Positions 8,752-17,113 of a stretch of DNA of 64,000 bases are shown here, piece by piece. Numbering within the stretch: the first letter of the stretch is position 1; each line of letters starts with the position of its first letter. The notes under the pieces were generated by a model that worked only from the letters and a program-made list of their open reading frames with translations, was not told where the DNA came from and made no database searches. This DNA is from an uncultured Acidobacteriia bacterium (GTDB taxonomy: Bacteria > Acidobacteriota > Terriglobia > Bryobacterales > Bryobacteraceae). The stretch is from contig CAIVPR010000053.1 of NCBI GenBank assembly GCA_903907865.1, positions 1-64,000 on the forward strand. The letters are read 5' to 3'. The position numbers and the translations under genes are program-made.

Positions 8752-9749
8752 TGCGCTACCGGATGCCTGCGGAGTGGGAGCCCCACGAGGCGACCTGGAT
8801 CGCCTGGCCACACAACGTTGAAGACTGGCCGGACCGGTTCGAGCCGATTCCCTGGGTTTACGGGGAGATCGTGCGCAAGCTGGCGGCGGTCGAGAAGGTG
8901 CGGATCCTGGTGCGTGACGAGGAATTGCGGGAGTCGGCGCGCGTCGTTTTGGAGATGGTCGGGGCAGACCTGGCTGCGGTCGAGTTCTACATCCAGCCGA
9001 CCGACCGGGTCTGGACGCGCGATTTCGCGCCGTTGTTCGTGAAGAATGAGGGCGGTCGGGTGGGCGCGACGAAGTGGCGTTTCAACGGGTGGGCGAAGTA
9101 CGACAACAACCTGCTGGACGAGGTGGCGGGGCGTGCGATCCCGCAATTGGCCGGAGTGTCCGCCACGATGCCCGAAATGGTGCTCGAGGGCGGCAGTATC
9201 GACGTCAACGGCTCGGGACTGCTGCTGACGACCGAGGAATGCCTGCTGAGTCCGGTACAGGCGCGAAATCCGGGCATGTCGCGGGCAGACATCGAGGCGA
9301 TGCTGGGCCAATACCTAGGCGTCGACCGGGTGCTGTGGCTTCGAAACGGAATCGCGGGTGACGACACGCACGGCCACGTGGACGATTTGGCGCGCTTCAC
9401 GGACGCCGAGTCCATTGTGATGGTGTCCCAGGACGACCCCTCCGACGCCAACTACGAGGTTCTAAAGGAGAACTGGGATTTGGTTGCGGACTGGCCGCTG
9501 CGGAAGCGCGAACTGCCGATGCCAGAGCCGTTGGTCTTCGAAGGGGTGCGGTTGCCAGCCAGCTACGCGAACTTCTACATCGCCAACAAGACAGTGCTGG
9601 TGCCGACATTCAACGATCCGAATGACCGGGTAGCTTTAAACGTGCTCGCAGAGTGCTTCCCTGACCGGCGCGTAGTGGGGATCAACTGCGTCGAGCTGGT
9701 GTGGGGGTTGGGCACCCTGCACTGCATGACGCAACAGCAGCCGGCCTAA
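8751..9749 (+). CDS. aguA: Agmatine deiminase
   Basis: 332 residues, the usual length for AguA, which converts agmatine to N-carbamoylputrescine and ammonia, the substrate of the product of the preceding gene. Family signatures are MPAEWEPHEATWIAWP at the N-terminus, DRVWTRDFAP, EGGSIDVNG, GDDTHGHVDD with the catalytic His, and the C-terminal GLGTLHCMTQQQPA with the nucleophile Cys325. Translationally coupled to aguB through a TAATG junction. No arginine decarboxylase that would supply agmatine is visible in the window. Confidence 0.94.
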   Translation: MRYRMPAEWEPHEATWIAWPHNVEDWPDRFEPIPWVYGEIVRKLAAVEKVRILVRDEELRESARVVLEMVGADLAAVEFYIQPTDRVWTRDFAPLFVKNEGGRVGATKWRFNGWAKYDNNLLDEVAGRAIPQLAGVSATMPEMVLEGGSIDVNGSGLLLTTEECLLSPVQARNPGMSRADIEAMLGQYLGVDRVLWLRNGIAGDDTHGHVDDLARFTDAESIVMVSQDDPSDANYEVLKENWDLVADWPLRKRELPMPEPLVFEGVRLPASYANFYIANKTVLVPTFNDPNDRVALNVLAECFPDRRVVGINCVELVWGLGTLHCMTQQQPA

Positions 9750-9752
9750 GGA

Positions 9753-10274
9753 TTACTCCCGAACGCAGCGGACCGAGAACGCCCTGCCCTTTTCGCCTTC
9801 CGACTGCCGAAAAAGCGATTTTTGGCCTTTGGCGAAATTGTAGTAGATCGCCGTGCCCGGTCCGTCTTCTGTGGAGGTCCAGTAGAATCCGTGGGCCTCG
9901 AGGCGAGCGTAGGTACCGTCAAGCCCGCGGCCTCCACCCAGGAGCACGTTGAAGCCCGATTTGCCTGCGCGCAGGAGAGGTTCGTAGGCGGATTTGCCTC
10001 CGTATTGTTGCGCCAGCCGATCCCATTCGGCATCGCTTGGTAGATGCCATCCCCCGTCCAAGGACGTGCAGGCCTGGAGGGCGGAGTCCCACGTGTACAA
10101 GCGTCCGTATGCGGCGCAATTCGATTCCGAGTCCCCGTAACAGAAGGACCCGGCGGTGTTGACGGGGAAGTTCCGGGTCATCCAATGTCTGCCGTCCAGC
10201 ATTCGCGTGTGGGGCACCGGGGCGGCGTGCAAGGCCAGCGCGAAGAGGACGACGAGGGTGCCAAGGCCTTTCAT
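9753..10274 (-). CDS. Secreted Fib_succ/DUF1566-like protein
   Basis: 173 residues from the ATG at 10274: signal peptide MKGLGTLVVLFALALHAAP, then a compact domain with DGRHWMTRNF, CYGDSESNCAAYGRLYTW, GWHLPSDAEWDRL, GFYWTSTED and a terminal FSVRCVRE. This order matches the Fibrobacter succinogenes major paralogous domain (TIGR02145), which has a C-type-lectin-like look. Similar WRLPT/WSS...CVR elements recur at the C-terminus of the kinase at 21.6 kb. Probably a periplasmic or surface binding protein. An ATG at 10283 is an alternative start. Convergent with aguA, three bases apart. Confidence 0.8.
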   Translation of the reverse strand: MKGLGTLVVLFALALHAAPVPHTRMLDGRHWMTRNFPVNTAGSFCYGDSESNCAAYGRLYTWDSALQACTSLDGGWHLPSDAEWDRLAQQYGGKSAYEPLLRAGKSGFNVLLGGGRGLDGTYARLEAHGFYWTSTEDGPGTAIYYNFAKGQKSLFRQSEGEKGRAFSVRCVRE

Positions 10275-10322
10275 ATGTTCCATCTTACGGGGGGAATCGG
10301 TAGAATGGAGTCGGAGAGGCAA

Positions 10323-10910
10323 ATGTCGACGCTAGCCATACCGTTTCTGAGTCCGGAGAAGTACTTGGAGATCGAGCGCCAAGCCGAGTTCCGGAGCGAG
10401 TACATCAACGGACAGGCCTATGCCATGTCGGGCGGGACTTCCAACCACGCTTGGATTATTTCCAATACTTTGATCGAACTCGGCGGACAATTGCGAGGCA
10501 AGTCCTGCGGTGCCATGTCCAGCGACATGCGGGTCTACAGCAAGACATACGGTCTGTACACGTATCCCGACGTTGTCGTCGCCTGCTCGCCGCTGCAGTT
10601 CCTCGACAAGCACAAGGACACCATAACCGACGCGGTTGTCATCATCGAAGTCTTGTCGCCCTCGACGAGAAACTATGATCGGAGCGAGAAGTTCGACTTC
10701 TACCGGTCCCTACCCTCGTTCACCGAATACTTGCTAATCGAGCAGCACTCCATCCGCGCCGAACACCGCGTCCGCCAACCCAACGGTTCCTGGCTTTTTA
10801 CCGACTACACGTCTTCTGAGGACGTCATCGAACTGGCGTCTATCGGCTCTCGGCTAACGCTCGGGCCCCTGTACGAACGCGTGGAATTTGAACCTGTGCC
10901 AACGGCCTAA
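10323..10910 (+). CDS. Uma2 family (DUF820) putative restriction-type endonuclease
   Basis: 195 residues; the ATG at 10323 has GGAGAGG just upstream. It shows the PD-(D/E)XK-like core of the family: SEYINGQAYAMSGGT, MRVYSKTYGLYTYPDVVV with the active-site Asp, and VVIIEVLSPSTRNYDR with the catalytic Glu, followed by KFDFYRSLPSFTEYLLIEQ. Uma2 proteins are abundant in cyanobacteria and Acidobacteria, and their cellular role is mostly unknown. No partner methylase or toxin-antitoxin mate is adjacent. Stop almost abuts the convergent Nramp stop. Confidence 0.85.
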   Translation: MSTLAIPFLSPEKYLEIERQAEFRSEYINGQAYAMSGGTSNHAWIISNTLIELGGQLRGKSCGAMSSDMRVYSKTYGLYTYPDVVVACSPLQFLDKHKDTITDAVVIIEVLSPSTRNYDRSEKFDFYRSLPSFTEYLLIEQHSIRAEHRVRQPNGSWLFTDYTSSEDVIELASIGSRLTLGPLYERVEFEPVPTA

Positions 10911-10911
10911 C

Positions 10912-12789
10912 CTACGCGTCCCGCACCACCAAGATCGGGATCTTCAACCGGTGCCGCACCGGGTTGATCGTATTCCCGAAGATCAGATCCTGCAATCCTC
11001 CGTGGCCGTGCGCGCCCATCACGATCAAGTCCGGTTGAATTTCCTGCGCGTACTTCACGATCTCCTTGCGGGGATTCGAACCGTGCCGCACGGTCATCTC
11101 CACCCCTATCTCCTTGGCACCCAACGACTGCACCAAGCTTTCGAGATACGCCCTACCCGCCTCGACCTCCGCCGTGGACGACTCCGACCCGTACACTTGG
11201 CTCGTCACCCCCTCCTCAACGTGCAGGATGTAGACCCGCGCACGGTGGGGGGCGGCAATGCCTACCGCGTGGCTGAGCGATAAACGGTCCAGCGGAGAGT
11301 GGTCGATTGGAACCAGAATCTTCCGGTAACTGGGCGGGGCGAGCAGTTCTGCCGACGCCTGGTCCAGCCCCAGCGTCACGGCGGCAGCGGCGGGCGTCCG
11401 GAAGGGCCGAATGACGATCCACGCCAGCAGCGCCAACATGCCCCCGGCAACCGTCCCGCAAACCACCCACACTAGCGGAGCCCACGTGCCAGCCGACGCC
11501 GCCCAGTCCGACGCGCTCTGCGCCGCCAGCCACAGGTTCAGCCCGACTACCACCACCGCCGTGACCCAGCCACCCAACTTCAACCACGTCGCGCTCACGA
11601 AAGAGCCCATGCGTTTCGGGTCGTTGGTGAACTGCAACAACGGGATGATCGCGAACGGCAGTTGAAGATTCAGCACCACTTGGCTCAGCACCAGCAACCG
11701 GAACGTGCCAGCGTTCCCCATCACCCAGATCACCGCGATGGCGGGGATGATCGCCAGCAACCTCGTCACCAACCGGCGCAGCCACGGGCTGACCCGGATG
11801 TTGAGGAACCCTTCCATCACGATCTGTCCAGCCATGGTCCCGGTCAATGTGGACGACTGGCCGGAACAAAACAAAGCCACTCCGAACAGTTTGGCCGCCA
11901 GCACGGTGCCCAGCAGTGGCGAGAGCAGCAAATATGCCTGCTGGATCTCCGTCACCGACTTCCCCGCCTTGTGGAACACCGCCGCCGCCAAAATCAGGAT
12001 CGCGGCATTGACGAACATCGCCCCGTTCAGGGCGATCACGCAATCCACCAGCGTCCAGCGGCAGGCCGACCGTTTCTCATTTTCGCTGGCCCCGATCCGC
12101 CTCGTCTGGACCAACGCCGAGTGCAGGTACAAGTTGTGCGGCATAACCGTGGCCCCCAACATGGCGACGGCGGTATACAGGCTGCGCCCGTTCAAACGCG
12201 GAACCAGTCCGGCTGCGATTCCCATCGCGTCCGGCTTGGCCATGAAGATCTCGATCGTCAGGCAAGCACCGATCACAAGGATAAGGCCGATCACAAACGC
12301 TTCCAGATGCCGGATGCCGAGCCTTTGGAGCCCGAGGATCAGCAAAGTATCCGCCGCCGTGATCAGGACCGCCACCATCAGCGGAATCCCAAACAGCAAA
12401 TTCAAAGCGATGGCAGCCCCTAGGACTTCAGCCAAGTCGCAGGCAACAATGGCGATTTCGCACAAGAACCAGAGAGCGGCGTTGACGCCCTTCGGGTAGG
12501 TCTCGCGGCAGGCCTGCGCCAAGTCCCGGCCCGTCACGATGCCGAGACGTGCCGCCAGTGCCTGAAGCAGGATCGCCATGATGTTGGACATCACCAACAC
12601 CCAGAGGAGCTGATAGCCGTAGTTGGCACCGCCATCAAGGTCCGTGGCCCAGTTGCCCGGATCCATGTAGCCGACGCTGACCAAATAGGCCGGTCCCGCG
12701 AACGACATCATGCGCCGGAACATGGTGGCGTGGTCCGTCGAAACGGAATGGTGCACTTCCGAAAGCGAGCGGGTGCGCGAGTCGGTCAT
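10912..12789 (-). CDS. Nramp divalent-metal transporter fused to a UspA domain
   Basis: 625 residues. Residues ~25-450 are an Nramp/MntH transporter with MDPGNWATDL (Asp43 and Asn46 of the metal site) and TVMPHNLYLHS (Met and His of helix 6), importing Mn2+ or Fe2+ with protons. Residues ~480-625 form a universal-stress-protein domain: YRKILVPIDHSPLD, VYILHVEEG, and the ATP-binding-type GAHGHGGLQDLIFGN ... ILVVRD. Ordinary MntH ends after the membrane domain, so the fused cytoplasmic UspA domain is an addition that could sense ATP or stress. The start overlaps the MntR-like gene stop by four bases (ATGA), so both share the operator at 13469-13490. Confidence 0.93.
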   Translation of the reverse strand: MTDSRTRSLSEVHHSVSTDHATMFRRMMSFAGPAYLVSVGYMDPGNWATDLDGGANYGYQLLWVLVMSNIMAILLQALAARLGIVTGRDLAQACRETYPKGVNAALWFLCEIAIVACDLAEVLGAAIALNLLFGIPLMVAVLITAADTLLILGLQRLGIRHLEAFVIGLILVIGACLTIEIFMAKPDAMGIAAGLVPRLNGRSLYTAVAMLGATVMPHNLYLHSALVQTRRIGASENEKRSACRWTLVDCVIALNGAMFVNAAILILAAAVFHKAGKSVTEIQQAYLLLSPLLGTVLAAKLFGVALFCSGQSSTLTGTMAGQIVMEGFLNIRVSPWLRRLVTRLLAIIPAIAVIWVMGNAGTFRLLVLSQVVLNLQLPFAIIPLLQFTNDPKRMGSFVSATWLKLGGWVTAVVVVGLNLWLAAQSASDWAASAGTWAPLVWVVCGTVAGGMLALLAWIVIRPFRTPAAAAVTLGLDQASAELLAPPSYRKILVPIDHSPLDRLSLSHAVGIAAPHRARVYILHVEEGVTSQVYGSESSTAEVEAGRAYLESLVQSLGAKEIGVEMTVRHGSNPRKEIVKYAQEIQPDLIVMGAHGHGGLQDLIFGNTINPVRHRLKIPILVVRDA

Positions 12790-13469
12790 CGCGGACCTCC
12801 AGCCAGCATGATTCCAGCGGCAAGTTCGCTGGAAACGCGGGTCGGGGAGTCGGACCCAATCCTTACGAGGATGCTTCCGGCCCGCGTTCCCGGTTCCACC
12901 ACAAGCACGGTGCCGGGCAGCAGGCCGAGACGCTTCATCTCGCGAAGTTCGGCAGGGTTCCGGTCAGAGACGCTACTGATGGCGGCAGGCACGTCGCACG
13001 GCCAGCTGGCCAGCGCGACTTCGTGCCGCTCGGCAACCGCGCCATCCTTTTCGGGGATGGAATGGCCGTGCGGATCGAGCGCCGGATCGCCCAGCTTGGC
13101 CGCAATCCGATCCTCGAGTCGCTCGGAAATGTAGTGTTCCAGACGCTCGGCCTCCTCGTGGACTTCGTCCCACGAGTAGTCGAGGAAATCGTGGAGGAAG
13201 CGCTCCAGCAACCGGTGGTGGCGGATGACCTCCAGTGCGCGCCGCCGACCGACCACCGAGAGACGCACGCCATAATGCTTCTGGTAGTGTACGAAGGACG
13301 GTTCGCGGGCGGCCAGCTTCTGGAGCATGCCGGTCACGGACGCCGCTCGCACGCCAAGGTGCTCGGCCAGCGCGTTGCTGGTGACGGCATCCTCGTCGAC
13401 ACCGCTCAGTTCCAGGATGGCCTTGAGGTAGTCGTCAACGGCTTCGGTGCTTTGCGGTGCGTCGGACAT
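12786..13469 (-). CDS. DtxR/MntR family metal-dependent repressor
   Basis: 227 residues with the DtxR-family layout: N-terminal winged helix (EAVDDYLKAILEL, TSNALAEHLGVRAASVTGMLQKLA), dimerisation/metal domain (HHRLLERFLHDFL, WDEVHEEAERLEHYISERLEDRI, DPHGHSIP) and a C-terminal FeoA/SH3-like domain. The metal-ligand residues Glu/His in HEEAERLEH and DPHG are present. Expected to repress the downstream Nramp transporter when Mn2+ or Fe2+ is sufficient, and itself, because the operator overlaps the first bases of this gene. IdeR-like iron sensing is an alternative to manganese; the Nramp partner favours Mn. Confidence 0.9.
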   Translation of the reverse strand: MSDAPQSTEAVDDYLKAILELSGVDEDAVTSNALAEHLGVRAASVTGMLQKLAAREPSFVHYQKHYGVRLSVVGRRRALEVIRHHRLLERFLHDFLDYSWDEVHEEAERLEHYISERLEDRIAAKLGDPALDPHGHSIPEKDGAVAERHEVALASWPCDVPAAISSVSDRNPAELREMKRLGLLPGTVLVVEPGTRAGSILVRIGSDSPTRVSSELAAGIMLAGGPR

Positions 13470-13490
13470 AATTTAGCTAAACCTAAATTA
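13469..13490 (-). promoter_or_regulatory. MntR/DtxR-type operator
   Basis: TAATTTAG (13469-13476) and CTAAATTA (13483-13490) are perfect inverted repeats around a six-base spacer, an AT-rich palindrome in a GC-rich region. It touches the first base of the metal-regulator ATG. Size and TTTAG...CTAAA core resemble DtxR/MntR boxes. It also lies 25 bases before the divergent MerR-TPR gene, so it might affect that gene too. Confidence 0.75.
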
Positions 13491-13514
13491 CCACACGCGG
13501 CATCGAAAAGGTGG

Positions 13515-14489
13515 ATGGCAGTGGACGCGACCCTACCCGCTGCTTCAAAATGGACATTGCGGATGATTGTTCAGGAAGCTGCCACGGCGGTACCGGAAAT
13601 CAGGGCGGCGGGCTACACCCGCGACGTTGTGAAGCGGATGCTCGGCCTGTCCGAGCGGCAACTGCAGTCCTGGGAGAAGCAGGATCTGGTCACCGCCTTG
13701 GAGCACTACGAATTCTCCGACCTCTTGGCATTGAAGACTCTGGTCCGGCTGCGCGATTTGGGGGCCAGACCCGTCCGCATCAGGCAGGCAATCGATGCCC
13801 TCCGGCTCCGGCTGACCGATGTCGAACACCCCTTGGTGGAACTACGGATGACGGTGGAGGACGGCAAGATTACCGTCCACGTCTCGGGAACCCGCATGGA
13901 GCCACTCACGGGCCAGTTGCTGCTTGATTTCGACGCGAGGGAAATCGAAAAGCTGCGTTCCTTTCCGGTCGCAAAGCCTGCCGAAGCCGCCCCGCCGGCC
14001 GGCGACGAACAAGCGTCGGAGGTATGGTTTCAAAAGGGTCTCACCCTGGAGGAGACCGGGGCACCGGCGGGCGAGGCCATCGCGGCCTACAAGAAAGCTA
14101 TCGAAGCCAATCCGAACGCCTGTGGTGCGCTGGTGAACCTTGGAACGATCTATTTCCGCTTGAAGCGCCTGAAGGAGGCCGCGGAATGCTACAGTCGCGC
14201 CTTGCAGTCCGATCCAGACTATGCGCTGGCGCACTTCAACCTTGGTAATCTCTATGACGAGCAAGGGCAGGTGGAGGTCGCGCGAGGCTACTACCTGACG
14301 GCGATCCGGCTCAACAGCCGCTACGCCGACGCCTATTTCAACCTGGCGCTGCTGTGCGAACGGAACAACGAGATCCTGCAGGCAATCGGCTACTGGCAGC
14401 AGTATTTGAAGCTGGACGCCACCAGCGAATGGGCCCGCGCAGCCCGGAAGCAGCTGGACCGCCTGAAGAGCTCCGTCCGGCAAAAGTAG
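13515..14489 (+). CDS. MerR-like HTH protein with TPR repeats
   Basis: 324 residues from the ATG at 13515; the ATG at 13563 is an equally possible start. The first ~100 residues form a MerR-type winged helix (YTRDVVKRMLGLSERQLQSWEKQ, LLALKTLVRLRDLGARPVRIRQAIDAL). A linker precedes at least three tetratricopeptide repeats (AIAAYKKAIEANPNACGALVN, AAECYSRALQSDPDYALAHFN, ARGYYLTAIRLNSRYADAYFN). The MerR effector-binding region is thus replaced by a protein-interaction scaffold. Such MerR-TPR proteins recur in Acidobacteria; targets are unknown. Divergent from the metal-regulator operon. Confidence 0.82.
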   Translation: MAVDATLPAASKWTLRMIVQEAATAVPEIRAAGYTRDVVKRMLGLSERQLQSWEKQDLVTALEHYEFSDLLALKTLVRLRDLGARPVRIRQAIDALRLRLTDVEHPLVELRMTVEDGKITVHVSGTRMEPLTGQLLLDFDAREIEKLRSFPVAKPAEAAPPAGDEQASEVWFQKGLTLEETGAPAGEAIAAYKKAIEANPNACGALVNLGTIYFRLKRLKEAAECYSRALQSDPDYALAHFNLGNLYDEQGQVEVARGYYLTAIRLNSRYADAYFNLALLCERNNEILQAIGYWQQYLKLDATSEWARAARKQLDRLKSSVRQK

Positions 14490-14503
14490 GGTAAGATCAA
14501 GAC

Positions 14504-14842
14504 ATGAACCCGGTTGTGACCAATGTGGTCAATTTGCCCTTCGTTCAGGTCGCGCTGCCGATCCTGATCGGGTTTATCACCATCGGCTGGTGGCAAAACA
14601 AGCGTTTGGATGAGATGGGTCGTCGCTTTGACGACAAGATCGACTCAGCCAGTAGGCGGTCGGATGATCGAATCGATGCGGCGAGTCGGCGTTCGGATGA
14701 GCGCATCGACTCGTTGGCCAAGCGATTGGACGAAGGATTCTCCTCCGTCAACCGCAGGTTGGACCGCATCGAGTCCAAACTCGACAACCATTCCGACCGC
14801 ATCGCCCGGCTCGAAGAACACACTTCGCTTGTTCGCGCCTAG
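14504..14842 (+). CDS. Small membrane-anchored coiled-coil protein
   Basis: 112 residues: one N-terminal transmembrane helix (LPFVQVALPILIGFITIGWW) followed by a highly charged coiled coil. The coil is built from 11-residue repeats of the pattern RRxDxRIDxxx (RRFDDKIDSAS, RRSDDRIDAAS, RRSDERIDSLA, then KRLDEGFSSVN and RRLDRIESKLD). Undecad repeats favour a right-handed or straight coiled coil. 14 bases downstream of the MerR-TPR gene, so likely cotranscribed. Function unknown; a membrane-tethered oligomeric spacer is plausible. Confidence 0.75.
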   Translation: MNPVVTNVVNLPFVQVALPILIGFITIGWWQNKRLDEMGRRFDDKIDSASRRSDDRIDAASRRSDERIDSLAKRLDEGFSSVNRRLDRIESKLDNHSDRIARLEEHTSLVRA

Positions 14843-14848
14843 TCCCGC

Positions 14849-15973
14849 TTACTGCGGCGGCGCGAACGGGTAATACCCGGCCCGGTAGCGCAAGGTCACG
14901 TTGGGCAAATTGTTGACCGTGATCTTGATACGGCGGAACTGCCTGTCAGCCCGCTTCTCCCCAACATCGGGGTTGTAGCGCATCACGTACTGAGTCGTGA
15001 TCTCGCCCGCAATGTTGGCGATCGACCGGAAGATCGCGCTCGAAATCTCGGCCGTATAGCCGCCGGTACCGACCGCGATCGCATAGTTGCCTGCATCCGA
15101 AGGCGTTGACAGGTACCCGGAAATATCCTTGTAGATGTTGTTGAGCGGCGTTTCCACCTTGCCGCCGGTCTGCTCGGTCAGTTGCACCAGGTTGTCCTCG
15201 TCCTCCGTATGCGCCCCGAAAGAGACGGTGCTCATGGCGTAGATGGTCACGAGGTTCCGTTGCGCGATCTCGATCACTTCCTTGAGCGTCTTCTTGCTGG
15301 TGTTGTCGTGCCCGTCGCCTATGATCACGATTACGCGGCGCGGCTCGTAAGGCTCGCCCTGGACGGTCTTGCGGCTGGTGCAGGCCAGATAGATGGCGTC
15401 GTACAGCGCCGACCCGCCGCCCGGCTTCATCTTCGCCAATTTCGCCACCATCTTCTCGGAATCAAAATTGGTGTCAGCCACCAGTTCCGCCTCGTTGCCG
15501 TAGGTGATCAAGTAACCGCTGTACTTCTTGTCGCCCGGCAGCAGGTTCAGGATCAGTTCCGTGGCGGCCTCCTGGTATTTGGCCCAGTGGATCTTCATCC
15601 CGTTGCTCTGGTCGAGCAGGAAACCGATGACGATGGGCTGCGACTGCTCATGGCTGAAGTACCCGATATTCTGCTCCTTGCCCTCGTCGAACAGGTGGAA
15701 ATCGCTTTTCACGAGGTTCGAGACGAAACGGCCCTTGTCGTCGGCCACGGTTACGGGCACGATGACTTCGTTGACCGAAACACGGATCGGTTCTTGACCG
15801 CGGGCGGCCGGGTTCAGCACCAAGGCGGCGGCCAGGGTGACGGCCAAAACGGCGCGGACACCCCTCGATTCAACGGCTCTCCTGCTAGAGAACACGGCCA
15901 GCCTCGGCGTGATTGCGGGCTGGGCGCGCCGCGGCTCGTGTGCTGGAGGACGGGATCCGAAGAAGCGGGACAT
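14849..15973 (-). CDS. VWFA-related Acidobacterial protein (TIGR03436-like)
   Basis: 374 residues; the ATG at 15973 is preceded by TAGGAG. An N-terminal stretch of ~40 basic residues precedes a hydrophobic segment (VRAVLAVTLAAALVLNPAARG), then the family signature IRVSVNEVIVPVTVADDKGRFV and a von Willebrand A domain. The metal-ion site reads LLDQSNGM instead of DxSxS, so the MIDAS is degenerate, although GGGSALYDAIYLA and IIGDGHDNTSKKTL keep the fold pattern. The C-terminus ends YRAGYYPFAPP, typical of the group. Exported; probably involved in surface interactions, function not established. Confidence 0.88.
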   Translation of the reverse strand: MSRFFGSRPPAHEPRRAQPAITPRLAVFSSRRAVESRGVRAVLAVTLAAALVLNPAARGQEPIRVSVNEVIVPVTVADDKGRFVSNLVKSDFHLFDEGKEQNIGYFSHEQSQPIVIGFLLDQSNGMKIHWAKYQEAATELILNLLPGDKKYSGYLITYGNEAELVADTNFDSEKMVAKLAKMKPGGGSALYDAIYLACTSRKTVQGEPYEPRRVIVIIGDGHDNTSKKTLKEVIEIAQRNLVTIYAMSTVSFGAHTEDEDNLVQLTEQTGGKVETPLNNIYKDISGYLSTPSDAGNYAIAVGTGGYTAEISSAIFRSIANIAGEITTQYVMRYNPDVGEKRADRQFRRIKITVNNLPNVTLRYRAGYYPFAPPQ

Positions 15974-16109
15974 GGTGCTCCTATTTTATCCCCTTCGGAA
16001 CCTGTCCCGCACAACGAGCCCCCGCGTTGCCGTTCGAATGTCCTCGACGCACCCAAATGTCTATAAAAAATTTATGCACCCGACGCCATGGTACGCTTGA
16101 ATCGTCGCG

Positions 16110-16943
16110 ATGTATAAGGCCTTCTTTGGACTTGTCAGCAATCCGTTGAACCTGAGCCCGGACCCTGCCTTTCTGTATCGCAGCCCCCACCACGAGGAGG
16201 CGCTGGCGAACCTGATCTACGGCGTCCAGAGCCGGAAGGGTTTCATCGTGCTCACCGGTGAAGTCGGAACCGGTAAAACCACGATGCTGGAATGCCTTCG
16301 GGACCATTTGGACTCGCACCGCATCCCCTTTGCCTTTGTTTTCAACTCGCGCCTGACCCCGGACCAGTTCTTCGAGATGGTCGCGTACGATTTGGAACTG
16401 CCCTGCCAGCGCACCTCCAAGACCGAAGTGCTGATCGCCCTCAACAACATGCTGCTGGAGCGCACCAACCAAGGGCGGACGACGGCGCTGATTGTCGACG
16501 AGGCCCAAAACCTCGACTGGGACGTACTTGAGGAGATCCGGCTCCTCGGCAATCTTGAAAACCGCCGGGGCAAACTGCTCCAGATCATCCTCGCGGGCCA
16601 GCCCGAATTCCAGGACAAACTGGAACAGACCGAGTACCGCCAATTGCGCCAAAGGATCGCACTTCGCTGCAACCTGCGGCCGTTCAACCTTGCCGAAACC
16701 GGCGAGTACATCGCCACACGGCTCGCCCGCTCGGGCATGCGCACCCAAAAGGTGTTTCCATCCGAGGTCCTGGCCGCGATCCACCACCGCACTCGCGGGA
16801 TCCCCCGTCTCATCAACTCGGTCTGCGACAATCTGCTGCTGACCGCGTTCGCCATGGAGAGCCGGGTCGCGACGTTGGAGATGCTCGACGAGGTCTCGCG
16901 CGACCTCCAGTTGGACTTCACGTCCGCGCTCGCCACAGCTTAA
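16110..16943 (+). CDS. ExeA/MshM-like AAA ATPase
   Basis: 277 residues starting MYKAFFGLVSNPLNLSPDP, the conserved opening of ExeA-type ATPases. Walker A GEVGTGKTT lies at about 51-59, Walker B ALIVDEAQN, then sensor-like LAGQPEFQDKL and GIPRLINSVCDN. Members serve type II secretion, MSHA pili or exopolysaccharide/PEP-CTERM loci, remodelling assemblies at the inner membrane. This copy lacks the C-terminal peptidoglycan-binding domain of ExeA and has no secretion genes nearby, so its system is not identifiable from the window. Confidence 0.87.
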   Translation: MYKAFFGLVSNPLNLSPDPAFLYRSPHHEEALANLIYGVQSRKGFIVLTGEVGTGKTTMLECLRDHLDSHRIPFAFVFNSRLTPDQFFEMVAYDLELPCQRTSKTEVLIALNNMLLERTNQGRTTALIVDEAQNLDWDVLEEIRLLGNLENRRGKLLQIILAGQPEFQDKLEQTEYRQLRQRIALRCNLRPFNLAETGEYIATRLARSGMRTQKVFPSEVLAAIHHRTRGIPRLINSVCDNLLLTAFAMESRVATLEMLDEVSRDLQLDFTSALATA

Positions 16944-16986
16944 GGGCCCGAAATCCCCGTTCAACAGCCCCAACCGCCCGCTGCAA

Positions 16987-17015
16987 TTGACATCGTCAAC
17001 CGGGTGATATATCAT
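16987..17015 (+). promoter_or_regulatory. Sigma70-type promoter of the TonB receptor gene
   Basis: TTGACA (16987-16992), a 17-base spacer and TATCAT (17010-17015) form a near-consensus promoter about 98 bases before the receptor ATG. A perfect palindrome TGATATATCA (17005-17014) overlaps the -10 and could be an operator. Confidence 0.7.
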
Positions 17016-17113
17016 CGATACACTTGGGTCTGTCTTGGGGTCCGCGGTCCGCATTTTTTTCGCGGTCCTCTTGCGCCCCAGTGCTCTGCAAACAATTGAG
17101 GAAGGTTTAACAC

